Source: Tannerella forsythia (GTDB taxonomy: Bacteria > Bacteroidota > Bacteroidia > Bacteroidales > Tannerellaceae). From it: DNA of 64,000 nt. Shown one piece after another: positions 27,748 to 35,682 of this stretch (position 1 is the first letter of the stretch; every line of letters begins with the position of its first letter). The stretch is from positions 1-64,000 of the forward strand of contig NZ_JUET01000030.1 in the NCBI RefSeq assembly GCF_001006485.1. The letters are read 5' to 3'. The notes beneath the pieces are model-generated. The model saw only the letters and a list, made by a program, of their open reading frames with translations. It was not told the DNA's origin and did not search any database. The position numbers and the translations under genes were made by a program.

Positions 27748-28910
27748 TGATAACAAGACCGATACCATATGGACATCAAAAAATAACGGTGGAAGATATT
27801 CAGGCTGTTATAGAAACACTCCGATCGGATTTTTTGACACAAGGGCCTAAAATAAAAGAATTTGAAAATGCTTTTGCCCAATACGTGGGAGCAAAATACG
27901 CTGTTGCAGTTAATAATGCAACGGCTGGATTACATTTAGCTGCTATTGCTTTATGTATTAAACCTGAAGACAAAGTTATTGTTACACCACTAACATTTGC
28001 AGCAAGTGCAAATTGCATTCGGTACTGTGGAGGTAATGTCGTGTTTTGTGATATTGACAAAGACTCTTATTTGATAGATATTGACAAACTGCATAACATA
28101 CTTAGTTCATCTCCTATGGGAACATACCAAGGAGTCGTGCCTGTCGACTTTGCTGGATATCCTGTAAATCTGGAGAAACTTCGCCAATTAGCTGATGAAT
28201 ATGGCTTATGGATATTAGAAGATGCTTGTCATGCACCAGGTGGTTATTTTGTTGACAATCAAGGAGATATACAAATGTGCGGTAATGGTACATTGGCCGA
28301 TATTTCAGTATTTTCATTTCATCCAGTGAAGCATATTGCTACCGGTGAAGGGGGAATGATTACAACAAACAGTAAGATCTTATATGATAAACTTTGTCTT
28401 TATCGCACTCATGGAATAACTAAAGATCCTTTGTTAATGCAGGAAAATCATGGGGGGTGGTATAATGAAATGATAGACCTTGGGTATAATTATCGTCTTA
28501 CTGATTTTCAGGCAGCATTAGGAATTTCACAGCTTAAGCGAGCTGATACGGGTATAATTCGCAGGCGACAAATAGCCGAGAACTATAACCAGGCTTTCAA
28601 GACAATACAAGGTATCAAGATTCCTTATGTAGAAGAAAGGTATCATCATGCATATCACTTATATGTTATTCAGGTAGAAGATCGATTAAATTTATATAAT
28701 TACCTACACAAAAATAATATTTTAACACAAGTACACTACATACCATTACATCTAATGCCGTATTATCAAAAGAGAGGAAATAAAAAAGGAGATTTTCCGA
28801 TCGTTGAAGCATATTATCAACATTGCTTAAGTCTGCCAATGTTTCCTTCTCTAACCGAAGAAGAACAAAATTATATTATAGAGAAAGTGATTAATTTTTT
28901 TATCAAATAG
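27747..28910 (+). CDS. pseC: UDP-4-amino-4,6-dideoxy-N-acetyl-beta-L-altrosamine transaminase
   Basis: PLP-dependent aminotransferase of the DegT/DnrJ/EryC1 family, 387 residues, which aminates C4 of the PseB product using glutamate. The PLP Lys lies in SFHPVKHIATGEGG; other family motifs are NNATAGLHLAA, PLTFAASANCIRYCGG and LEDACHAPGG. It overlaps pseB by one base (TAATG), so the two are coupled. The order pseB-pseC is the usual one. Confidence 0.94.
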   Translation: MITRPIPYGHQKITVEDIQAVIETLRSDFLTQGPKIKEFENAFAQYVGAKYAVAVNNATAGLHLAAIALCIKPEDKVIVTPLTFAASANCIRYCGGNVVFCDIDKDSYLIDIDKLHNILSSSPMGTYQGVVPVDFAGYPVNLEKLRQLADEYGLWILEDACHAPGGYFVDNQGDIQMCGNGTLADISVFSFHPVKHIATGEGGMITTNSKILYDKLCLYRTHGITKDPLLMQENHGGWYNEMIDLGYNYRLTDFQAALGISQLKRADTGIIRRRQIAENYNQAFKTIQGIKIPYVEERYHHAYHLYVIQVEDRLNLYNYLHKNNILTQVHYIPLHLMPYYQKRGNKKGDFPIVEAYYQHCLSLPMFPSLTEEEQNYIIEKVINFFIK

Positions 28911-29050
28911 ACAGGATATAACAAATCGAAAGGAAACGATTCCCCCTTGGGGAAGCAGAACTTGGCAATTTGTCAAAAAAAAAGAAAGACGAAGTTGCGA
29001 AAAATAAATCACCTCTTTCTTTGATAAGAAAAAAAAGAATTAAAGCACAA
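28911..29050. other. Gap between pseC and the aldo/keto reductase gene
   Basis: A frame open since 28922 runs in phase with the reductase and contains a TTG at 28970 and an A9 tract at 28975-28983, but the encoded stretch is lysine-rich and unlike the family. I see no terminator and no convincing promoter. Confidence 0.4.
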
Positions 29051-29917
29051 ATGAGGAGTTTACAGAATAAACTGATTATAGGAACAGTTCAATTTGGATT
29101 GAATTATGGTATTAATAATATGTCAGGTCAAGTTTCAATTGATGAAGCAGATAAGATCCTTGCTTTAGCCAAGAAAGCGAATGTTTGTTTCATAGACACT
29201 TCATCTGCATATGGAAATAGTGAAAAAATATTAGGAACTATATTAGACAATTATCCACGAGGTTTTAATGTGATATCTAAATATCCCCAAAGTGACAAGT
29301 CTGTATATGACATGTTTAAAGAATCGTTAAAACAAATGAAACAGAGTCGGTTATATGGATATTTGGTACACCATTTTGATTTTTATAAAAAAAATCCGTC
29401 TATATGGGATAGTTTTCTCAGGTTAAAAGAGCAAAAATTGGTTCAAAAAATAGGGTTTTCTATTTATCACATAGAAGAATTGGAATTCCTTCTTAACAAT
29501 AAGGTAAAATTCGATCTTGTGCAATTCCCTTATAATATCTTTGACAGACAATTTGCTCCTTATCTGAGTATACTTAAAAATCTCGGAGTGGAAATACATA
29601 CTAGATCCGTATTTCTTCAAGGTTTGTTCTTTAAAGAAATCCTCTCCTTGCCCCAAAAACTTCTCCCTCTTAAATCACATTTAAATGAATTGCATAAATA
29701 TTGTGATGCTCATTCTATAAGTATAGAAAAATTGGCATTGGGGTTTGTGACAAGCAATCCGCTCATAGATAAAGTCTTGATAGGTGTGGATGGCATTAAA
29801 CAATTTGAAAAGAATATCGCTATTTGCAATTATTGCATATCGGATAAAGATGCTTCCTTTGTTTCATCCATAGATGTTACAGAAAAGAATTTACTGAACC
29901 CCGTTAATTGGAATTAA
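29051..29917 (+). CDS. Aldo/keto reductase family oxidoreductase
   Basis: A 288-residue TIM-barrel reductase. The expected active-site residues can be seen: Asp and Tyr in DTSSAYGNSE, Lys in VISKYPQ, and His in LVHHFD. The start GTVQFGLNYGI is usual for members found in nonulosonic-acid and other surface-sugar loci. I choose the ATG for MRSLQNKLIIGT; the alternative TTG 81 bases upstream adds a basic extension. Its step is not known. With the cytidylyltransferase and class III aminotransferase that follow, it recurs next to pse genes in other bacteria (general knowledge), but no reaction in the six-step Pse pathway needs it. Confidence 0.85.
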   Translation: MRSLQNKLIIGTVQFGLNYGINNMSGQVSIDEADKILALAKKANVCFIDTSSAYGNSEKILGTILDNYPRGFNVISKYPQSDKSVYDMFKESLKQMKQSRLYGYLVHHFDFYKKNPSIWDSFLRLKEQKLVQKIGFSIYHIEELEFLLNNKVKFDLVQFPYNIFDRQFAPYLSILKNLGVEIHTRSVFLQGLFFKEILSLPQKLLPLKSHLNELHKYCDAHSISIEKLALGFVTSNPLIDKVLIGVDGIKQFEKNIAICNYCISDKDASFVSSIDVTEKNLLNPVNWN

Positions 29918-29918
29918 A

Positions 29919-30686
29919 ATGAAAATATTGGCTATTACTCAGGCAAGATATGGTTCTACACGTTTACCGGCGAAAATATTAAAGGAAGTTGCGGGTAAGA
30001 CATTGTTGGAGATACATATACATCGAATTCTGCAATCAAAACTAATTAATGAATTAAAAATAGCAACGACTAACGAAGAGGGAGCAAAGTATATAATTAA
30101 TATCGCGAACATATTAAATATTGGATATTATCAAGGTTCAGTTGATGATGTTTTGGATCGCTTTTGTAAGACTGCAGAGCCTGAAAATCCGGATTATATT
30201 GTTCGTTTCACATCAGATTGCCCATTAATAGATCCATCTGTTATTGATGATGTAATAAGATTTACTATAGATGGTGATTATGATTATGTTGCAACAGACT
30301 CGAACAGTTATCCTGATGGCCTGGATACGGAAGTTTTCAAATATTCCGTGTTAAAAAAAGCTTGTGAAGAGGCTAAGATGAAATCAGAAAGGGAACATGT
30401 AACTCCATATATATGGAAAAATGGAACAGCCAAAGGGGGCGATTTGTTTAAGACATACCATATCCCTTGTGATAAAGGAGATTTTTCTCGGTTTCGTATT
30501 ACGATAGATGAAATAGAAGACTTTGAGGTAATCAAAATTTTAATTGAACATTTAGGATATCAAAAAGGGTGGACGGAATATATTGATTATCTATCAAAAG
30601 AAAGGAGTGTTTTTGATATTAATAATCAATACAGACGCAATGAAGGATATTTAAAGTCAATAAATAATGATTTAAAAATAAGATAA
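29919..30686 (+). CDS. pseF: SpsF-like cytidylyltransferase, probable CMP-pseudaminic acid synthetase
   Basis: A 255-residue nucleotidyltransferase of the CMP-NeuAc-synthetase/SpsF fold. The N-terminal nucleotide-binding motif ITQARYGSTRLPAKIL, the segment VRFTSDCPLIDP and the metal-binding SYPDGLDTEVF are visible. It is the only cytidylyltransferase in the window, so it probably activates pseudaminic acid to CMP-Pse (the PseF step). It resembles the SpsF branch more than the classical Campylobacter PseF, so the symbol is functional and moderate. It follows the reductase after one base. Confidence 0.75.
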   Translation: MKILAITQARYGSTRLPAKILKEVAGKTLLEIHIHRILQSKLINELKIATTNEEGAKYIINIANILNIGYYQGSVDDVLDRFCKTAEPENPDYIVRFTSDCPLIDPSVIDDVIRFTIDGDYDYVATDSNSYPDGLDTEVFKYSVLKKACEEAKMKSEREHVTPYIWKNGTAKGGDLFKTYHIPCDKGDFSRFRITIDEIEDFEVIKILIEHLGYQKGWTEYIDYLSKERSVFDINNQYRRNEGYLKSINNDLKIR

Positions 30687-30691
30687 GCGCA

Positions 30692-31996
30692 ATGAATAAA
30701 GGACAGAATTTATACAAGAAAGCTAAAGGATTGATTCCCGGTGGAACAATGTTATTATCGAAAAGGCCTGAAATGTTTTTGCCGGAATTTTGGCCCGCAT
30801 ATTTTAGCAAAGCAAAAGGATGTAAAATTTGGGACTTGGATGGTAAGGAATACTTTGACCTCTCTCTTATGGGAGTTGGAACAAATACATTAGGTTATGG
30901 TAATGATGAAGTTGATGAGGCCGTTACTTGTACAATTAAAAATGGTAATTTATCGACACTCAATTGTCCGGAAGAAGTGGAGTTAGCAGAAAAATTGATC
31001 GAACTGAATCCATGGGCAGACATGGTTCGTTTTGCTAGAACTGGAGGAGAAATAAATGCAATAGCAATTCGAATAGCTCGAGTTGCAAGTGGAAAAGATA
31101 AAGTGGCTGTATGTGGATATCATGGATGGCATGATTGGTATCTTTCCGCTAATTTGGGGAATGAGGAAAGATTAGCGGGCCACCTCCTTCCCGGATTGGA
31201 CCCTGCCGGCGTACCAAGAGTACTACAAGATATGACAATCCCATTTAATTATAATAACTTCCAAGAATTACTTGACATTGTCAATAAGAATAATGTTGGA
31301 GTCATTAAAATGGAGGTTTGTAGAAATATGGGGCCGGAAGATAATTTTCTTCAAAAAATACGCCAATTGGCATCAGAAAGAAAAATCATTCTTATTTTTG
31401 ACGAATGTTCCAGTGGGTTTAGGGAAACGTTTGGAGGATTATATAAGAAGTATAATGTTGAGCCGGATATGGCTATTTTTAGTAAAACAATAGGAAATGG
31501 TTATGCTATTTCTGCGGTAGTCGGTAAACGTCATATCATGGAAACGGCCCAAAAAACATTTATCAGTAGTACCTTTTGGACAGAAAGAATTGGTCCGACC
31601 GCTGCAATTGCAACCCTGAAAATTATGAAAAGAATAAAATCATGGGAGATAATAACAAAAATTGGACTTGAAAACAAAAAAAGATGGCAACAGATAGCTG
31701 ATAAATATGGTTTGTCTATAACCCAATGGGGAATTCCTGCATTGGCCGGATTCACTTTTAACAGTGAGAAAAATCTTGCATATAAAACATATATAACTCA
31801 AGAGATGTTAGCAAAGGGATATTTAGCAGGAAACAGCATGTATACATGCATCTGCCATACAAAGGATATTCTGGACGGATATTTTTATGAATTAGACAAG
31901 CTTTTTGCAGATATTAGGGACTTCGAAGATGGTAGAGACATAACGAAAGCCCTGAAAGGTCCTATGTGCCATGGGGGATTTAAAAGATTGAATTGA
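30692..31996 (+). CDS. Class III aminotransferase (glutamate-1-semialdehyde aminomutase-like)
   Basis: A 434-residue PLP enzyme. Family motifs are RFARTGGEINAIAIRIAR, the PLP-contacting LIFDECSSGFRE, and the Schiff-base Lys in FSKTIGNGYAIS. It resembles HemL but differs from housekeeping HemL in lacking nearby heme genes and in lying within the pse operon. With the preceding reductase and cytidylyltransferase it forms a trio seen in nonulosonic-acid loci. It may install an amino group on a sugar or a side-chain precursor; the substrate is unknown. Confidence 0.83.
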   Translation: MNKGQNLYKKAKGLIPGGTMLLSKRPEMFLPEFWPAYFSKAKGCKIWDLDGKEYFDLSLMGVGTNTLGYGNDEVDEAVTCTIKNGNLSTLNCPEEVELAEKLIELNPWADMVRFARTGGEINAIAIRIARVASGKDKVAVCGYHGWHDWYLSANLGNEERLAGHLLPGLDPAGVPRVLQDMTIPFNYNNFQELLDIVNKNNVGVIKMEVCRNMGPEDNFLQKIRQLASERKIILIFDECSSGFRETFGGLYKKYNVEPDMAIFSKTIGNGYAISAVVGKRHIMETAQKTFISSTFWTERIGPTAAIATLKIMKRIKSWEIITKIGLENKKRWQQIADKYGLSITQWGIPALAGFTFNSEKNLAYKTYITQEMLAKGYLAGNSMYTCICHTKDILDGYFYELDKLFADIRDFEDGRDITKALKGPMCHGGFKRLN

Positions 31997-32028
31997 ACAT
32001 TAAGAGTCCTATTACAATACATGTTAAA

Positions 32029-32773
32029 ATGAAAAAGATAAAAACTATCACAGATTCTACCTCCAAAGAAGAATGTATAAGAGAAAAATTCTGGGATTTG
32101 TTTGAGAGTTGTCCAATCCCTCCTTCTGAAAGATTGAACAATATAGGATTATTTTTAAATCGGCAGACCTTGTCTCGAATTTTTTTTATGAATAAATTGT
32201 ATCAAAAAATTTTGAATATCCATGGGGTTATTATCGAATTTGGCGTTAGATGGGGACAAAACCTGTCTTTGTTCTCCTCTTTTCGAGGGATGTATGAACC
32301 ATACAATTACAATAGAACAATTTATGGGTTTGATACATTTTCAGGGTTCCCCAAAACAAATGTTAAAGACGGGGGGGGCGGTAAAAACAGTAAACTATTC
32401 GGTAACTGAAGATTATATGGAATATCTTGCAAAAATTCTTGAATATCATGAGAATGAAAGTCCTATTTCTCACATTAAGAAGTTTCAACTGATAGAAGGT
32501 GATGCCTCTCAAACGATAAAAACTTTCTTAAAAGAAAGACCTGAAACAGTCATTTCTTTAGCTTATTTCGATTTTGATCTATACCAACCTACTAAAGACT
32601 GCCTTGAGGCTATACTTCCATATTGTACCAAAGGATCTATTTTGGCTTTTGATGAATTAAATTGCAAGTATTTTCCGGGTGAAACAATTGCCGTTCGAGA
32701 AGTATTAGACCTGACCAAATATCGATTACAAAGAGATAGGCAAAATCCATATTGCTCATATATAAAACTGTAA
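32029..32773 (+). CDS. TylF-family O-methyltransferase, interrupted at a poly-G tract (phase-variable, OFF)
   Basis: A SAM-dependent methyltransferase of the TylF/macrocin O-methyltransferase family, split into two frames. The first half, from the ATG at 32029, contains IEFGVRWGQNLSLFSSF and YGFDTFSGFP and ends at a TGA at 32407-32409. The second half, starting in the next frame, contains AYFDFDLYQPTKDCLEAI and ILAFDELNCKYFPGE and ends at 32773. The frames meet at a run of eight G (32371-32378). Removing one G joins them into one 247-residue protein. The metal-binding acidic residues of the family lie in the second half, so the OFF form should be inactive. An upstream TTG at 31993 is an unlikely start. 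Sequencing error is the alternative. Confidence 0.83.
32371..32378 (+). repeat. G8 homopolymer tract (slippage switch)
   Basis: Eight consecutive G inside the TylF-type methyltransferase, exactly where the reading frame breaks. G7 or G10 would give the full-length protein; G8 gives a truncated one. Confidence 0.85.
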
Positions 32774-32775
32774 GT

Positions 32776-33375
32776 ATGACAAAAAAAAAGATATTCGAAA
32801 TTGGAGAGTTTAAATATATCAATTTTACTCATCTTTCTAGAGATTCATCCTTAATAGAGAATGTTAGACAGTGGAGAAATCATCCAGATATCAGAAAGTA
32901 TATGTATAATGATGATGAAATTTCAGAAGAGGAACATCAAATTTTTATATCATCATTAAATAAAAGGAAAGATGTAACATATTGGTTCGTTCACTATAAA
33001 GAAAATCCTATTGGAGTAGTATCTTTGGTAAAGATAGACGAATCAAATAAACAGGCGGAATTAGGTTACTATTTAATTCCCAGAATATTAAATAGCGGAT
33101 TGGGGCTTACTTTTGCTTTTCACAACTTCTTGTTCTCCTTTAAATGTCTAATGTTTAATATTTTATTTGGTGCCACTCATGCCGATAATAGAAATGCTCT
33201 TCTTTTAGATAAATATTTGGGATGTATTATGGGAGAATATTTGACAATAAAGAAGAATGGAAACAGCCGAAATTTTTTGAGTTGGACTTTGAAAAAAGAA
33301 GATTTCATGAGGGATGGTTTAAAAAAAAATGATATTAGGCTTTTTGTTCGGTTTTGTAGGGAATCAAAAATCTGA
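32776..33375 (+). CDS. pseH: N-acyltransferase of the pseudaminic acid pathway (PseH-like, GNAT)
   Basis: A 199-residue GNAT enzyme. In the standard pathway PseH acetylates the C4 amine of UDP-4-amino-4,6-dideoxy-AltNAc, the nitrogen that ends up on C7 of pseudaminic acid. Motifs are VRQWRNHPDIRKYMYND near the N-terminus and AELGYYLIPRILNSGLG and HADNRNALLLDKYLG further on. An FkbH-ACP pair lies downstream, so this acyltransferase may use an acyl-ACP such as glyceroyl-ACP instead of acetyl-CoA (inference). A run of nine A directly after the second codon (32781-32789) could also slip. Confidence 0.82.
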   Translation: MTKKKIFEIGEFKYINFTHLSRDSSLIENVRQWRNHPDIRKYMYNDDEISEEEHQIFISSLNKRKDVTYWFVHYKENPIGVVSLVKIDESNKQAELGYYLIPRILNSGLGLTFAFHNFLFSFKCLMFNILFGATHADNRNALLLDKYLGCIMGEYLTIKKNGNSRNFLSWTLKKEDFMRDGLKKNDIRLFVRFCRESKI

Positions 33376-33380
33376 TAAAT

Positions 33381-33782
33381 ATGCTTCAAAAATTTAATTT
33401 CCATCATATAGGATACGCCGTATGTGATATTGCAGAGACTGCTTTTTTTTACACATCCGAAGGATGGTCTATGAGCAAAATAACAATAGATAAGGTACAA
33501 AACAGTCAAATAGCATTTTTATCAAAGAACGGTCAACCTCTAATCGAGTTGGTGTCTCCAATTGATGATAAGTCGCCAGTCTGTAAGATTCTTGAAAAAA
33601 ACGGTGTGACACCTTATCACATTTGTTATGAGGTGGATGATATATATGAAGCGATAAAAATCATGCGTAAGAAACATTTTATACCATTATTCAAGCCCGT
33701 AGAGGCGATTGCTTTTGAGAACAGACCTATCTGTTACATATACAATAAGAATGTTGGATTGATAGAACTATTAGGTAGTTAA
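33381..33782 (+). CDS. VOC-superfamily protein (glyoxalase / methylmalonyl-CoA epimerase-like)
   Basis: A 133-residue protein with the vicinal-oxygen-chelate fold. Metal ligands expected from the family can be placed at His in FHHIGYAV, His in PYHICYEV and Glu in LIELVSP and GLIELLG. It looks most like small methylmalonyl-CoA epimerase relatives. Its place between pseH and the fkbH-like gene suggests a role in preparing or editing the acyl group. No reaction is established. A T8 run lies within the gene (33443-33450). Confidence 0.8.
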   Translation: MLQKFNFHHIGYAVCDIAETAFFYTSEGWSMSKITIDKVQNSQIAFLSKNGQPLIELVSPIDDKSPVCKILEKNGVTPYHICYEVDDIYEAIKIMRKKHFIPLFKPVEAIAFENRPICYIYNKNVGLIELLGS

Positions 33783-33800
33783 CCTACGTTTCTGTCATAG

Positions 33801-35417
33801 ATGGAAAATACGATTGTTCTTTGTGCTCTCAATATGAAATATTATATCTATAGAAATATGACAATAGAGAATTTCTTCAGCAATATTGAAGCAACATTCT
33901 CTGGTTATGAGGACATTTCAACAATAAATGTAGATGTGGACCGATATGTTTGGTTTTATTTGCCCCCTCTCATATGTGATATACAAAAAATGGCCGATAA
34001 GATATACAGCTATACAAATATGTTGAAAATGACAGTATTCCAACTCCCTAAAAATAAAACGCTTATTTGTTTTACAATGCATCTTGTTTTTGATATTAAC
34101 AATATTATATCGGATACTCGCATTAGTGATGCTGTCACCCAATACAACAAGGCTCTTTATCATATCGCATCACAAAATGAACAAGTAAAAGTTATCGATT
34201 TTGCAAAATTTCTTTTACGTTATTCCGATTGTGACCAGATTGATTGGAAATACTATTTTATCTCACAAATGGCTCTTAATCCGCGACTGGCTAAACCGTT
34301 TAAAAGCTGGTTTGAACATCAACTCGATGCAATAGACCTTAAACGAAAGAAATGCCTTGTCTTAGACCTTGATAATACTTTGTGGGGCGGTATATTAGGT
34401 GAAGATGGACCTAATGGTATAGCCCTTGGGGGAGATTATCCGGGCAAAGCATTCCTATACTTTCAACACTGCCTCGAAGAACTTAACAAACAAGGAATAA
34501 TTCTCTCCGTGTGTAGTAAAAATAACATAGACGATGTCATGCAACTATGGGATGAACATCCCGACAATATCCTTAATCAAAAACATTTTGCATCTTGTAA
34601 AATAAATTGGATGAATAAAGCTTCTAACATTCAGCAGATAGCGGAAGATTTGAATATCAGTACAGACAGTATGGTTTTTATTGATGATAATCCTGCAGAA
34701 CGTGCATTGATTCAAAAAATGTTACCTGAAGTCATTGTTCCTGATTTTCCCGAACAACCCTATTTATTACCTCCATTTATTAAAGATGTTGCAGAGAGAT
34801 ATTTTTCTGTCTACAGATTAACAAAAGAAGATTTAAATAAAACCGAGCAATACAAAGCGAATTTGCAACGACGTGAAGCTAAAAAGATGTTTTCTAATAT
34901 GGATGAATATCTGAAAAGCCTTGACATTATTCTTTCTGTCCGTGAAGTGAATGAAAAAACACTGGCACGGATTGCTCAAATGACACAGAAAACAAATCAA
35001 TTTAATCTGACAACAAGGCGTTATACAGAGATGGATATTAGAGACTTTATTAATAATAATTCAAAAATATATACACTTTCGGTCTGTGATAAATTTGGAG
35101 ACAATGGTATTACAGGCTGTTCTATAATAACTTTTGACCACAATAGAGCGAATATAGATACATTTTTGTTGAGTTGTAGAATATTAGGAAAAAACATCGA
35201 AATGGAATTTATTCATTATATTTTAAATGAGCTCAAAAAACATGGCCTTGATTCAGTAGATGCTTCATATATTGCAACAGCAAAGAACAGTCAAACCTCT
35301 GAATTTTATGATCATGCAGGTCTATCATTAGTAAGAGAGGAAAGGGGCATTAAATATTATTCATTGAATTTAAACTTATATCATTATACTCCCAGTATAT
35401 ATTATAAATATCAATAA
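33801..35417 (+). CDS. FkbH-like HAD-IIIC protein, probable glyceroyl-ACP synthase
   Basis: A 538-residue protein of the FkbH group. After an N-terminal region of about 180 residues comes the HAD domain with the nucleophile motif DLDNTLW (Asp189, Asp191) and the later motif FIDDNPAERALI, then a C-terminal GNAT-like domain (about 370-538; ITGCSIITF, LLSCRILGKNIEMEF). Characterised FkbH-type enzymes take 1,3-bisphosphoglycerate, remove its phosphates and load a D-glyceroyl group on an acyl carrier protein. The gene is 5 bases before an ACP gene and inside the pse operon. The likely purpose is to make glyceroyl-ACP for N-acylation of the nonulosonic acid. Confidence 0.87.
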   Translation: MENTIVLCALNMKYYIYRNMTIENFFSNIEATFSGYEDISTINVDVDRYVWFYLPPLICDIQKMADKIYSYTNMLKMTVFQLPKNKTLICFTMHLVFDINNIISDTRISDAVTQYNKALYHIASQNEQVKVIDFAKFLLRYSDCDQIDWKYYFISQMALNPRLAKPFKSWFEHQLDAIDLKRKKCLVLDLDNTLWGGILGEDGPNGIALGGDYPGKAFLYFQHCLEELNKQGIILSVCSKNNIDDVMQLWDEHPDNILNQKHFASCKINWMNKASNIQQIAEDLNISTDSMVFIDDNPAERALIQKMLPEVIVPDFPEQPYLLPPFIKDVAERYFSVYRLTKEDLNKTEQYKANLQRREAKKMFSNMDEYLKSLDIILSVREVNEKTLARIAQMTQKTNQFNLTTRRYTEMDIRDFINNNSKIYTLSVCDKFGDNGITGCSIITFDHNRANIDTFLLSCRILGKNIEMEFIHYILNELKKHGLDSVDASYIATAKNSQTSEFYDHAGLSLVREERGIKYYSLNLNLYHYTPSIYYKYQ

Positions 35418-35422
35418 AAAAA

Positions 35423-35641
35423 ATGAAAGAGAAGATAAAAAAAATTGTATCCTCTGTCTTAAAGATGCAAAATGTGACAGATGAAACTGCACAAAGAGAT
35501 TGTGATAAGTGGGATTCTCTAAAACATTTATATCTCATTGTCGAACTTGAAGATTCATTTGGAGTTTCATTTGAACCGGAAGAAATAGCAGAAATGAAGG
35601 ATATCAAGTCTATTTATGAAATCGTTGCAAGAAAATTATAA
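35423..35641 (+). CDS. Dedicated acyl carrier protein of the glycan locus
   Basis: A 72-residue acidic carrier protein distinct from AcpP. The phosphopantetheine attachment Ser32 is in KWDSLKHLYLIV, and the rest (VELEDSFGVSFEPEEIAEMKDI) follows the ACP helix pattern. It lies directly downstream of the FkbH-like gene, in the same arrangement as glyceroyl or methoxymalonyl carrier systems in polyketide clusters. It is therefore the probable acceptor of the glyceroyl group. Confidence 0.9.
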   Translation: MKEKIKKIVSSVLKMQNVTDETAQRDCDKWDSLKHLYLIVELEDSFGVSFEPEEIAEMKDIKSIYEIVARKL

Positions 35642-35682
35642 TATTTCTGCAAAATATTATATCTTGTAAAACGTACAAAAGG

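Noticed and set aside
31993-32028. TTG start for the TylF-type methyltransferase
   Set aside because: It overlaps the stop of the upstream aminotransferase, and an in-frame ATG at 32029 gives a better family N-terminus.
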